A stretch of 64,000 bases of DNA. Source: Allantophomopsis cytisporea (Eukaryota > Ascomycota > Leotiomycetes > Phacidiales > Phacidiaceae). The DNA is taken from positions 992,001-1,056,000 of the forward strand of contig CP103028.1 in NCBI GenBank assembly GCA_024752435.1, read 5' to 3'. Every line of letters begins with the position of its first letter. Position 1 is the first letter of the stretch. Shown in pieces: positions 21,076 through 32,690 of this stretch. Below the pieces are notes generated by a model, which saw nothing but the letters and a program-made list of their open reading frames with translations, had not been told where the DNA came from and made no database searches. The position numbers and the translations under genes are program-made.

Positions 21076-23218
21076 CTTCGAGGTTTAGTAAGTCTTAAGT
21101 ATGAACCTAACAGAGTCCGCTATGTTTATGAGACCAAAGGGCGGGCCGTGAGGAGTAAATATATGGAGCAAACATGGTTTGGCAAGTGTCTTGACCGCAA
21201 TTTTGCTACGTCTATATCAAAATCTACAGGGCATCAAGGATGTTAATTGTTAGTTTAGGCGAGTGGCAAAAGTATATAATCTTTCGTTGTTGTTTCTTAA
21301 AAAATTCACAATATAATAAAAGGCTTCATTAGAGCAAAACCTTTATTTTGTTTTTAAACTAGGCTCTCCGCCCCCAAAGTCCGCACAAGGCGAAATTCTT
21401 TGCTGAACGTTTTTGATTTGATGAGGCAGTTCTGTTTTATGGTTCGACAAGGTGCAGTATTGGACGCTCGGGCCTTGAGCTGAAAAAATGAGACATCTTA
21501 TTAGAAAAGAACATGGTCACTAAATGATGATGGACGGTGCAGGTACTGATCAAGAATGAGAGCGCACAGTGTGTCTTGGCTTGATGTGGAGTGATTTCAT
21601 TGATGTCTCTAAGCTCAGTAGCGATCGAAGACCATTACTATACAGCGCGTTTGCCTGGGAAGCCACCAACAGTGGACAACCAAGGTACATACATGCAATC
21701 CGTACCTTACCTATCGTCTACTAAGTAGTACACAGCGGAAGAATCTAGCACAAAGCCTCGTCTGTGATAGATTTAAAAGTCACATATTCTCAGGAATGCA
21801 TACGCTATGTACTTTGAAACCTTGAAAGGGCCTTTGTGGATTTGGTTTGTGGGAAGGTTTACATAGGTAAAAACTGGGTAAAACTCGAAGATGTAGTCCC
21901 CATAATACTATAGAGTGAAATCGTCGTCATCATAGCATGCGCAGTAGTGGGATCGACATGCCCAAAGCCATAATGTGGATCCATAAATCCTACTAATAGA
22001 AGCTTGCACCTTTTATTAAACCGGTTATGAACTCTACGAACCGCAGATCTGTGGATAAAATGTGGGTCGTAGCATTGGTCTCTCATAGCTCCTCGCACTC
22101 CACTACGCAACAGTGAATTGGCGGATTGGCTGAGCGATATCCTGGCTGGAAAACGAGAGCAATATACAAGGCTATCATCTTATTCTGCTGCGTGTTTCCA
22201 ACTCTATTTATTTCTGGCTGTGTTATCGCAGAGGAAAGTTCAATGACTGTCGAAGGTTGTTCCGACTATTGACCAAGTTGAGGGCCAAGAAGGCAGAGTT
22301 GGCAAATTGAACTTTGTGTGTTTTCGACTGTTCGTACGAAGCAGTGTATATTGTTTATTATGATATGACTACTTATATAAGCTAACTATGCGTTGCTTGC
22401 ATATGTTGTGCAGTCGCTTTCCACTTAAACAAAGGTTCGACTTAGTTTGAGGGGTGGCTCAAACGTATAGTTCGGAGTTATGTCAATCCACATGTCAAGA
22501 CAAGAAGCTTATTTCAACAACAGAGAAGCCAAAAGGCTCCCCAAGTAGGTCTTTCAAGTTCGATCACTTATGGAACCTGAGTGCAGATACCCTACTATAT
22601 TTTCGCAAGATGTCTACTAAGTCGCATTATTTGAAATATATCAGAAATCGATACAAGCCTTTGCGGAAAAGAAAATGAAAGTTTATATGTGACAATCCGA
22701 TACTTTCCAAGCAATTGTTGTAACATTTCCCAATCGCTCTTTTATTGATTCATTGTCCTGAAAACCAGTTTTGATACAAATACTCGTCAGTTTCTCCACG
22801 TTAGAGTTTCAGTAATTTCCAAGCTATCCCGGGTCTCTAGAGCATAATTATCATTCTTGATATCGTCTACTAATTTTTTTTTCCATGCAATAATAAGCTT
22901 GGTCTGCTTTAATTTGAAAAGCTCTCTTCCGAGTACTGAGCCACATGGTTTATTCGTATCAGTGGTAGGAGGATATGTGCCAATCGAAAACAGGCTGCTG
23001 AGCATCCACATAATCCTTGTACATCATCAGCCGCACAGCCTTACAATATCTCGACGACGTGGCAGACTAAATATCAACTTCAAGTCTTACATATTAAAGT
23101 CCGAGCTCTGAGTGGGTCGTATTCATCCATAAACAGCTCAAACCTATGCAAGACATTGACCCTTCGCTTTCGCACAATCACCGCGATTACCAGCAAGCTT
23201 CACGCTTGCAGTGGCATC
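21076..23218. other. Gene-poor stretch of about 2.1 kb
   Basis: No recognisable protein family on either strand. Small frames (for example 22454-22678 plus strand, 22787-23011 minus strand) lack splice-consistent extensions. It may hold decayed repeats and the upstream region of the NLR relic. Confidence 0.4.
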
Positions 23219-26041
23219 ATGACTGATCAGACTAAACAGGCTGCCGGAAATCCCTTAGACCAGCGCCGGCTATGCCTGCTTTCACTAGGTAGGAACTACT
23301 AATATGACGATACTCAACATCCTAACGATTCATACTAGATGGTGGAGGTGTTCGTGGACTCTCTACACTCCTTATTCTCAAAGCGTTAATGGCAAGGCTG
23401 AATGCGGAACGCATCAAAGACAGCAAGCCAGAGGTCAAGCCTTGCGAAATCTTTGATATGATTGGAAGTACAAGCACGGGGGGGGGGTGTATCTGCTCTA
23501 ATAAGAAGTAATGAAGAAGCTGACAATTGTAGCATCATCGCAATCATGCTTGGCCGTCTCGAGATGAGCGTCGATGAATGCGTTTCCGCTTACACTGGCA
23601 TGTTCGAAAAGATCTTTGGCAAAAAGGGGTTGCCACTCAACATAATGGGAAAAGTCAAGGGTCGATTCGATTCAAAACTTCTTGAGAACTGTATCATCGA
23701 AATTCTGAAGGAGCGAGGTCTGCCGAGAGACGAGCCTCTCAACAATGACAAGGGCTGCAAAGTGTAAGTATGTGCGACGAAGAGAGCACAAGCTCTAACT
23801 TTTTTCAGTTTGGTGTGCAAAGGCAGTTGGAATCTCAACTACTGTACTTTTCCGGTCACATACATCATCCAACGCGTTAAACAATCTCCCAGCTACGATA
23901 GGTGAAGCCGTTGAGCAACATCTGCGGCAACGAGCTTCTTTGACCCTGCCACAATTGGTCCCTATAAACAAAAATATGTCGACCGCGCTCTTGGCGTAAA
24001 TAATCCTATAGAGCAGGTATGGAATGAGGCTTAGAGCGTGTGGTGTAGTGATGATACCGATCTCAAGGATATGTTGAAGTGTATAATTTCAATAGGGACC
24101 GGGAGTCCTCAGGATTAAAGCCAATCTACGACGGAGTAGTAAAGTTCTTATCAGAGAGTTTGGCACGCGTTGCTACAGAGACCGAAGACACAGCTAGGCT
24201 TTTCATTGCAAGATATCGACAGTTATATGAAGGGAAACGCTATTTCCGATTCAATGTTCAGCAGGGAAAATGTGGGCCTCGAAGAATACAAAAAGTTCGG
24301 ATTGCTAGAAGCTGCAACAGCTGCTTATATGGACATGGAGGAGACAAAGCAAAACTTGAAGGAATGTATCAAGACTCTAAACGAGCTGTTACCAATCGAT
24401 ATGTCATTCCACATGACAGCAATCTGGGGACTCGGTGGTTGCGGGTAAATGACATTTTCTGCTGTTTACTTCCTAGCTAACACTTATTATGAAAGTAGAA
24501 CGCAACTCGTTCTCGAATATGCCTACACCAGGCAAATGAAGACTTCTTCCTCGATTTCCTGGGTACGAGCCGACAGTGAGGCCCGATTCACCCAAAGTTA
24601 TACAGACATCGCCAGAAAAGCCAGCCTCTCACTAGATTTGAAGGGCGAAGATCTGCTCTTCAGTGTCCGGCAGTGGGTAGAGCAACAGAGCAGTTAGATT
24701 CTTGTCCTTGACAACGCTGATACCTTGGAGATCTTCAAGAAATCATATAAGAAAGATGCTCATGAGCTAAGTCCTGAGCTTTTTCAATTTGTCCCACAGG
24801 GTCACGGTGGATCTGAAATATGGACCTCTCGTGATGGCAATATTTTTGGACGAATTCTAAGCGACAGTAGAGGTGTGAAAATTGGGCCAATGAATTCGGA
24901 AGAAGCATTAGAGCTTTTCCAGAAGCTTAGTGGTCGCACTAGAGAACAGAAACCTCTTAAGGAAGAATATAGGCTTGTCGAACTTCTTAATCGTCTTCCA
25001 CTGGCAACCAGTCAAGCATCGGCTTACATCAGAAAAACTGGAATATCTATCCAGTATTACATCAAAACTCTTACCACGTCCGAAACTCGACAGGCCAATA
25101 TGCTAAGTAATGAGTTCGATGAGGTCTACCGGCCAGATGTATCAAACAGTGTCATGAGAACTTGGGTTATATCGATGAAGCAAATATCGAACGAGAGTCC
25201 GTGTGGAGAGAGGATACTACGAAATGTATCATTCTTCGACAATCAATGAATCCCATTCAGACTTCTTAGGGCTGCCGTGCCAGAATTTAGTGAAGATGAA
25301 GTCCTGTTAGCGGCAAGTCGTCTTACAGACTATGCTTTTCTTCGAGTTCAGAAAGTGGATGGCGAAGGGCTACCAGAATATTACCAACATAGATTGGTGC
25401 AACTTGCAGCTCAACACAGTCTCACCGAGACAGAGACTCGCATACTCTCTGGGAAAGCTTTGGAAATCATGTCAGATTGTTTCCCTAATGGAGAGTATGA
25501 GACTTGGAATGATTGCAAATTAAACCTCTCTCATGCATCGACAGCTGTTGCTAGGAAAGATGCGGAAAGCTTTGAAGATAGAGCGCCGGAGCTTTTGACG
25601 CGAATTGGTTGGTACTATTTGGAGCAGTACAGATATGAAGACTCTAAGAAATACCTTGCCAAGGCACTCGAGTTACAGAAGAGTACGCTCAATGAAAAGC
25701 ATCCAGATACTATAAGAACTGTAGGAAACCTAGCTTTGACATGGTATGTGCAAGGTCGATATGACAACGCCGAGAAACTCCAGGCTGAGGTACTCGAATT
25801 GAACAAGAGCGTGTGCGGCGATAAACACCCATCTGCTATAGAAGCTGCGGGAAACCTCAAAGTGATTTCTAGACAGCGGAAAAAGTCTAACAATTCTGCT
25901 AAAAATATTGCGAAAAATACACACATTTTTTCAGCGGTCAAACCTATCGAGGTGTCAGAATTCCTTCCAGTAGCTCCTCATCGCTTCAAGATGAGGGGTA
26001 TAAATGATAGGTTCCACGATAGTCTGAAGATTCGTCATTGA
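23219..26041 (+). pseudogene. Broken NLR: patatin - NB-ARC - TPR
   Basis: The order of domains is clear. First is a patatin-like phospholipase: DGGGVRGLSTL after a 5' intron, and the nucleophile-elbow-like IGSTSTGG, with a second short intron (about 23487-23531) rescuing the frame after the G run. Then VDRALGVNNPI and a linker, followed by an NB-ARC P-loop region (IWGLGGCG...TQLVLEYAY, about 24425-24515), a Walker B-like ILVLDNAD and a SRDG motif. The C-terminus has kinesin-light-chain-type TPRs (ALELQKSTLNEKHPDTI, 25660-25870). Lesions include a frameshift after GEAV (about 23910), a TAG around 24031, TAG at 24695-24697, TGA at 25247-25249 and an early 3' end after about two TPRs. Fungal proteins of this design are STAND receptors linked to incompatibility or defence. 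As read it cannot make a full product. Confidence 0.85.
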
Positions 26042-27614
26042 CACTGGAGTAAATCTTGGATTGAATTTCACAAGTCGGACGTTCAAAGAAAACGTTCGAT
26101 ATGCGAAATCCTTCGAGCGACTCAGGGCCGTACTGAGATGAGACTTTCAGTTGCAGTTCATTTGTAAGTTACCATGCCTTCTCTGTTTCCATCATACATA
26201 ACTAGAAACATAGAGGCCTGGCTAATGTATTTCTTTATTACTCTCATATATGAGTGTCCGGTTTGATCTTAGCACACTTACAACTTTGCGCTTATTTCCA
26301 GTTGTGCCATCGTTGATGGAATATAGCTTGTATTAGCCATCACCGGCATCATTCGGATTTTTGGCTCGTAACTTGATATCTCATAGCGTATATATAATTC
26401 TCAGCTTCCTGGTGGAAGTTTAGTTGGTGAAAGGATAACCACTGGAAGCTGTAAAGTTGATGAGGATGTCCAACAAGCTGGAGAGCTCAATGAGGTCCGG
26501 AGCTCTTCTACGGGATACGCAGGCTTGCATACTGTTGAGGGTGATGCGCTAGGGTTCGCAGTAGGCATTATGGTCTAGTAGCTTTCAACTAAGAGCTTGA
26601 AGCTGGGTGGAAGATAACAGCGGGGGTGTAGCTCAATTTGCGGTTGCTTATTACAGCTAGGACATGTGATTTGATCTAATAATTTACGATGTCATGAGGT
26701 TCAAAAGTATGTGCAGCTCCAAGTGGTGACGGAAGATAAAGAAAGGAAGCAGATTTAGATTAAGAGTGCAATTCGTTGTCTGATGTAACTCTTCATAGCA
26801 GGCTAAACAATGAAGTTCCACAAACTGAAACCTATTCTTTGCAACCATCTCAGGTGTAGTTCTCAGCTGAAATCTTTCTAATATTTCCTGACTTCATCTC
26901 CAGTGCTGTCACGGCAACCTACATATATCACTGTGATTGCCAAATACGTTGCCGGGTAGCTTAAGAAGATTTCAATGAAAGAGAAGTCCATCACCTCAAT
27001 GAAATCATGAACTCAGGCGTACAACTTTATGCCATATGAGAACTCCCACTTGTCGTCTAATGGGCAACGAATCATGGATGACTGACTGTCGATGTATTTT
27101 GTCAAGAATAACTAGGGAAAGTCTTCATTAACAAATTACAGACCAAATATAAATTTTGAGTAAACACAACGATTTGAATCAGATGAGCACAGTGCCGCGT
27201 ACAAAGTGCGTTAGCGTAGCCGCAGAGCCCTTACCACATATTTGATATACATCGTGCCACAATACTTTATCTACGATGACAAAGCCGCCCAGTGATCCGC
27301 GTTCAAATGAACATGTTCCCCTAGCGGCGATTTTCAAAAGGGTGGATTCTGCCGAGACCGCTTAGCTCCGCCCCCACCTTAGTTTCTATGAAGATATCTT
27401 ACGTATTATTTATCAATTTGGCAGCGGCAGCACCTGTGAGCAAAGTCAAGATTATAATCCCACCACTTTAAATGAATTCCAAAATCTTTTCGAATTTCCG
27501 GACATTCTAATTTAATAAAAGTAAAATCGTTATTGAGTCCGCATCTCTTCGGGTTCTTTGACACGAAAGGACTCATTCTCAATTCACAATTGCCATCATC
27601 ACTTCTCAGGTACA
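26042..27614. other. Gene-free stretch
   Basis: No credible gene. The left part may hold further decayed TPR sequence of the NLR relic, which I could not recognise. The right part is the upstream region of the AlaX-like gene. Confidence 0.4.
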
Positions 27615-28436
27615 ATGACCTCAGTAGCCCGCACCTACCTAGCATTCCAGCACAATGCAAAGCTCCACACCCTCCAAACAATCGTGACTGCAATCCGCTC
27701 CTTCACTGCACTCGAGGAAGATAACCGCCAGCTCTTCAAACAAGGCAGCGATGAAGACCATGTCGTCGTCACTGAACAAACCATCTTCCATCCTCAAGGT
27801 GGCGGCCAACCCTCCGATGTCGGCACAATGCAAGATCAGTCCGGCACTTCCTTCGCCGTGGCAGCAGTGCGCATGGACGCCGTTCGCGAGGGGCAAGTTT
27901 TGCATCTTGGCCGTTTCACCGGGTCATTAAACGGAAGTCGCGTTTTCAAGGAAGGCGAGTCTGTCGAGCAAGCGATTGATGTTGAGAAGCGCTTGCTATA
28001 CTCGCGCTTGCACACTGCAGGCCACGTGCTAGGCTCTGCAGTCAAGCATTTGCTGGAGAAGGAAGTCGAGGGATTCGATGAGCTGAAAGCATCGCATTTT
28101 CCTGATTCGGCGGCATGTGAATTCCAGGGCCTTATTGAGGGGAAGTGGAAGGAGTCGATTCAGAAGAAGGTTGATGAGTTTGTGGCGGCTAAGATGCCTG
28201 TTGAGATTGATTGGTGGGATGAAGAGGATTTCCGGAAGAGGGGACTGGAGAAGTTGATTCCTGATCGGAGTCTGGTGCCTGCGGGGGAGAAGTCTCGTGT
28301 GGTGCATATTGTGGGGGCGGAGGTGTACCCTTGCGGAGGAACTCATGTTGATACGACGGATTTGTGTGGCCCGACGAAGGTGAAGAAGATTTCTAGAAGT
28401 AAGGGGCAGTCTCGGGTCAGTTATACTTTGAGTTGA
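27615..28436 (+). CDS. AlaX-type alanyl-tRNA editing hydrolase
   Basis: A single-exon 273-residue protein. It carries the bipartite zinc site of the AlaRS editing/AlaX superfamily: His133-x3-His137 (HTAGH) and Cys240-x3-His244 (CGGTH). The preceding TIFHPQGGGQPSDVG loop is also diagnostic of the N-terminal beta-barrel portion. Free-standing AlaX proteins hydrolyse Ser- or Gly-mischarged tRNA(Ala) in trans. The domain layout (beta-barrel plus editing core, no aminoacylation or C-Ala domain) fits AlaX-M. ATG 27615 was chosen because the upstream in-frame codons lack an ATG and the protein begins directly with the conserved MTSVARTYLAFQ. It probably acts in the cytosol; no targeting signal is obvious. 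Confidence 0.9.
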   Translation: MTSVARTYLAFQHNAKLHTLQTIVTAIRSFTALEEDNRQLFKQGSDEDHVVVTEQTIFHPQGGGQPSDVGTMQDQSGTSFAVAAVRMDAVREGQVLHLGRFTGSLNGSRVFKEGESVEQAIDVEKRLLYSRLHTAGHVLGSAVKHLLEKEVEGFDELKASHFPDSAACEFQGLIEGKWKESIQKKVDEFVAAKMPVEIDWWDEEDFRKRGLEKLIPDRSLVPAGEKSRVVHIVGAEVYPCGGTHVDTTDLCGPTKVKKISRSKGQSRVSYTLS

Positions 28437-29029
28437 GATGAAAAGGTAGATAATATTATAGAACAGAGAAAAGGCTATTAAGTTTTATGGCTTCACAGGT
28501 GTGTCAGTTTTCTGGGAGTTGCCTTTGCCGATGATATTTTGGTGGTGTCGTACTACCTACGGACGAATATGCTCCTTGGACTATATGTTCTTGGTACTTT
28601 TGACTTGAAAGCTAGAGCTGAGATGTCGCTATGAGAAGTTATCATTACGATGAGAACTATAAGATTTGACAACTCAAACGCTTATTCGTCTCTTGATACC
28701 AATGCTAGTTACCGATATCTTCTTCCTCAACTAAATACAGTGCTATAGTCCTTACGTTTCGCTTCATGCCGGTAATTGATGATCATAGGTTGCTAGCATG
28801 CAACACTTTACATACTAGATCACTGTTGTCATGAATACAAGCGTGCAACTAAAAACGCCATACAAGAAGCTTGGAGTTTCTTTTTTCTTAGTTGATACTG
28901 ATCTTTGGTAGGTTTGTACTGCCAATTGAACAGTGCGCAATTACTCGCCGACATTCCTGGAAAAGCCACAGACCATGCTATAGATCTTGAAGTCGACATC
29001 CTTTGCCTCAATTCCCTTTATTTCGCCGC
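28437..29029. other. Intergenic, convergent 3' ends
   Basis: 3' flanks of the AlaX-like gene and the MFS pseudogene; no gene recognised. Confidence 0.5.
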
Positions 29030-31017
29030 CTATGCCATCATCTCCGCCTCAATCTTCTTTGCCCTCTCCTCACGCCACTCTGGACCCCAGCGCATGAGGA
29101 TCCACAAGATAGGTGTAGTCAAATATATGATTAGCGCAATGAACGTGAAGCACCATCCACGGCCCATGGCATCGATCATCTGAATAATGATGGCAGCCTC
29201 ACCTGCGCCTAAAAGACACCGGCAAAGGTTGTTACCCGCCATAGCTGTTGCCGGAGCAGTGGGGTCTGCCAAGAGTCAGTGGGGCAATCTTTGAAGTCAA
29301 GAATCCGATTGTGGAGCTTATGAGATTTTGCGAGGTGCATGAGAGACAACGAAGAGAATTTGATGAGATGATACATACAATAATCGACAAGAGCCACACT
29401 ACAACAATTGAAGCTGCCAGGAATACAGTAGCCTATAAAAAATAGGAGGACTAGGGGTGCCGCAAGCGGCGGGTTGACTTGTAGGACCTATTCTAAACTC
29501 GTTAAATCTCATAAATATTGATGGGGAAGAATGCCATCTATCTCTGACTCGAGATTGAAATGTAATGTACTTACCCACCCATAACAAAGTAAGGCTGTAT
29601 TTCCAACTAGAATGAGCAGAATTGCAACTGGTAATCTGACTTTTTCCAGTGGAAAATGCCTCGTATCTGTCGTTTTACCTTTCATAATCTCAATACCAAG
29701 CGACTTTGCCACTTTTCGAAATCGCCAGTCCATTATCCGTCCATTAAAAAGAGACGCTAATAAGGCGCTAATTCTATATGGTATGAATGACAGTCTAATT
29801 TGCAGCTCATTGAAGCCATATATCTGAGCAAAAATATAAGGTAGACTGCTCGTAACACTATAATAGGCCGAGTATACAAGACAATTATAAAGAAGAAGAA
29901 GCGCGACATCCTTCTCCCTCAAGATTTTCAAAGTCGACAACGGATTCGGAAATCGGATCTTGCGTCTTGACTTCAGGGCCGCAGAAGCTGCCGACGCGCT
30001 CTCCCGCGTCTGCGTGCGCTGAAGTCCGCTCGTCATGCCCTTCGCCCTCCGCTCACGAATCACGCTGAGCAAGTCCCTATTCCAGCGCTGAGGCGGTATT
30101 GACCCATTACCCACAACATTTCGCCCAGTCTCTGGGAATGCCAACACAAGCGGAACCATGAGCACCCCCGCGAAAATAGCCAGGAACCAGAAGATTGCGC
30201 GCCAGCCTAGGAACTGGGCCAAGATGCCTCCCAGCACGGGAGCTATCGCGGGGCCGACTAATGCGCCGCCGTTGACTCAGCCCATATATGTGCCGCGCTC
30301 GGCGGCCGTTGATACGTCTGCGGCAACACCAGAGGCTAGGGCTATTGTGGTTGAGGAACCGGAGGCTTGGAGACAGCGCAAGACGAGGAGTGCCGGGTAG
30401 GAGGTTTGTAACGCAAGCCCGATGGAGGCGCCGATATAGATCGTGAAGCCGATTATGTATGCAGGACGACGGCCAGCGGTGTCAGCTAGGTCGCCCATGA
30501 ATGTAGGGGCCAGACCTTGGAAGATCATATAGGTGGTGAGGAAGACGTTTATGAGTGATGAAGATACGTGCAGGCCAGCAGAAAGGGCATTCAATGCTGG
30601 AAAGTAGATGTTGCCGGATAATGGCGAGACAAAGCCGCAGACTGCAGCCATGATGATAATGAAGATGCGGGTGCGCTTCGAGAATACGGAATGGGACGAT
30701 TCTGTGCTGGAGACTGTATTGCCATCATGAGTTTTCTGAACATTGGGATCTTCTTTCTCTTTAGGTACTATGGAAATCAACCCGAGATCACTACCAACGA
30801 CCTGACACTCGCGCTGACGAGCGAGATTATATCTGTCCGAGTCGACGTTTCTGTCATTGTAGACTGGTGCACTAAAAGATTCAACCCCGTTTTTGTTCGG
30901 TTCAAAAGCTGTTGAGTCATGACTTTTGTCGTCGTTCATAGAATCAGAAATGATTCCAGCGGGAACAATGGCAGGTGCCACCTCTTGGGATTGCTCAAAC
31001 TCTTCACGGGCCATCAT
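29030..31017 (-). pseudogene. DHA1-type MFS transporter with one internal TGA
   Basis: The reading frame is otherwise complete: exons 31017-29575, 29487-29379 and 29265-29030, in phase, 596 codons. A long polar N-terminus precedes FIIIMAAVCGFVSPLSGNIYFPAL (helix 1). DLADTAGRRPAYIIGF is the loop 2-3 motif, followed by helix 5 NGGALVGPAIAPVLGGILAQFLGWR and PETGRNVVGNGSIPPQRW; the C-terminus is rich in basic residues. The layout is that of DHA1 exporters near Qdr1-3/Aqr1. Codon 247 (30277-30279) is TGA, immediately before VNGGALVGPA, where relatives usually have Trp or Phe. No other lesion is seen. Possible explanations: a very young pseudogene, a sequencing error, or stop-codon readthrough. Called a pseudogene because the stop cuts the protein in helix 4-5. 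Confidence 0.75.
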
Positions 31018-32087
31018 ATCGGATGGGAAGTGTTAGGTAAATTGCTGAATAACATTGACATTTACATGTCTGCACTGATGGGATATTTCAAGTTTCAAAT
31101 GATAGAGTTGGCTAACGTATGTAATATAAAGATATAACAATAACGCTACGAGTAAAGAGTAGGTATCTAAGAAAGGAAAACGAGCACACGACACCACTAA
31201 GATGTCTTTACTAAGGTAAATACTTAGCAAATGTCGACATTGTGACATCGGATTAGCCATAGTTGCATAAACAACGTCTAGGAGCAAAAATGGAAAAAGA
31301 ACGTCGCTTAGTGCACCAAGAATGCTATCTCCCGTCAATAGTAGCGCAACTTGATCGGCATTAGCATATTGCGGGGAGACGGCTCTTATCAGCCCAGGGT
31401 AGTGCTTGATTTATTGTTCAAAATTACCCAACGAACAACATGACTTTTCATTAATATAGTCTACTTTTGGATCGTGCGTATAAGAAATGATTTAAATGTT
31501 ATAAGAAAATTCCATGCCAGTCCATAGAACGCATTCTTTTCAACCCAGAAATTCGCATTCCGCATTGATAAGTACCTAGAACTATAGTGCCGATAAAGCT
31601 ATGGCTCTTTCAATCTACCGATCCTTACTACCTTTCTGGATGTTAATCGTCTTCTTTGGCTAAGTCATCTTCAACCATAGCTTTCCTGTTGAACGAATGG
31701 CTATTCCAAGATTGGTCGGCTTTCTTCGAAGAGCATTAAAAAGCGCCTAAATATTTGGCAGCGGTATGAAGAAATTCAAGGCTCTGCAGAATATTATAAA
31801 TTCACACTGATCACAAATATATTAGCATTGCGAACCTCTTCTAGACTTTCTGCCATTGCTAGGACTTATGCAAGGCTCAGCATGATCAAGTGGTCACAAT
31901 CAAAAACACGACCGCGTTCCTGGAGTTTGTCCTATCTAGAGATTTCACAACAGACCATATTGAACTTCAAACATTGTCATAGCAATTTCTTCAAGTTTAC
32001 TCAATAGGAAGAATTTGCGGTTTGTGGCTGAACATATGATTCTCCATCGATACAGACCAAACTTTCTCCACTACTATCAAGCCGCCT
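31018..32087. other. Gene-free AT-rich stretch
   Basis: Upstream region of the MFS pseudogene and 3' side of the HeLo fragment. No coding family recognised. Confidence 0.45.
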
Positions 32088-32690
32088 TTAGTCATCAAAC
32101 ACACTTTTCCCACCATAATTGTCCCCCATCTGCACTCTTGCCCTGCCAGACGCTCTAGTATTTGTGAATGAGTGGCTACCTGTATGAGCAGTTGCTTGCC
32201 AAGTTGCATCATAAATGTCATCCATATTCACCCTAGCCTCGTCACGAATATCTTTTTTGTCGAAAACATGGCCACTTTTGGCCTCGAGGGCCTTATTCAC
32301 AAAGTCACTCAGAAGAGGAGCAAACTTTTCAAGAGTGCTTTGAAGCAGCTCAAGGCTTTGTGGAGTAGATTCCTTGCTGATCACAGCAGCCTCGGCAATA
32401 CAAAGCTCCTTCTGAGGATTCTCGGTAGCTGGAAACAATCGAACTAGAGTGTCGACATGATCGGTCACATCTTGAATAAGCTCATTGAAGTGCTTTTTGT
32501 CATATAGTGCCCACTTCATCTTCTTCCTTGTAGGAGTTCCCTTTTGCCTCTAAAGAACTATCTGGCGCATCCCCTTCAAGAAAGCCTTCTGATCAGACTG
32601 CAATGCAGTCTCGGGGTTCTCGGGGTCGATGATTGTAAGTCTTCGTTCTTTAACGCCGGACGAGATTAAGTACGCCTCCATTGTGGATTC
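32088..32690 (-). pseudogene. HET-S-like gene fragment: partial HeLo domain plus two amyloid repeats
   Basis: The reverse strand encodes the C-terminal part of a HeLo (pore-forming) domain, including KKMKWALYDKKHF and DHVDTLVRLFP. A linker and two copies of a HET-s-type amyloid motif (HRAM) follow. Repeat 1 begins KKDIRDEARVNM (about 32264-32196) and repeat 2 is ARVQMGDNYGGKSVFDD (about 32145-32091), right at the C-terminus as in Podospora HET-s. The 5' part (roughly the first half of HeLo) is absent. An in-frame TAG sits at 32550-32552. Known function of the family: NLR-triggered amyloid templating refolds the C-terminus and lets HeLo insert in membranes, causing cell death. It lies head-to-head with the NACHT-ankyrin fragment that starts at the same place. 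As read it is non-functional. Confidence 0.82.

Noticed and set aside
29030..31017. Two separate genes split at the internal TGA
   Set aside because: Both parts are in the same frame, meet within helices 4-5 of one MFS fold, and the downstream half has no own start.
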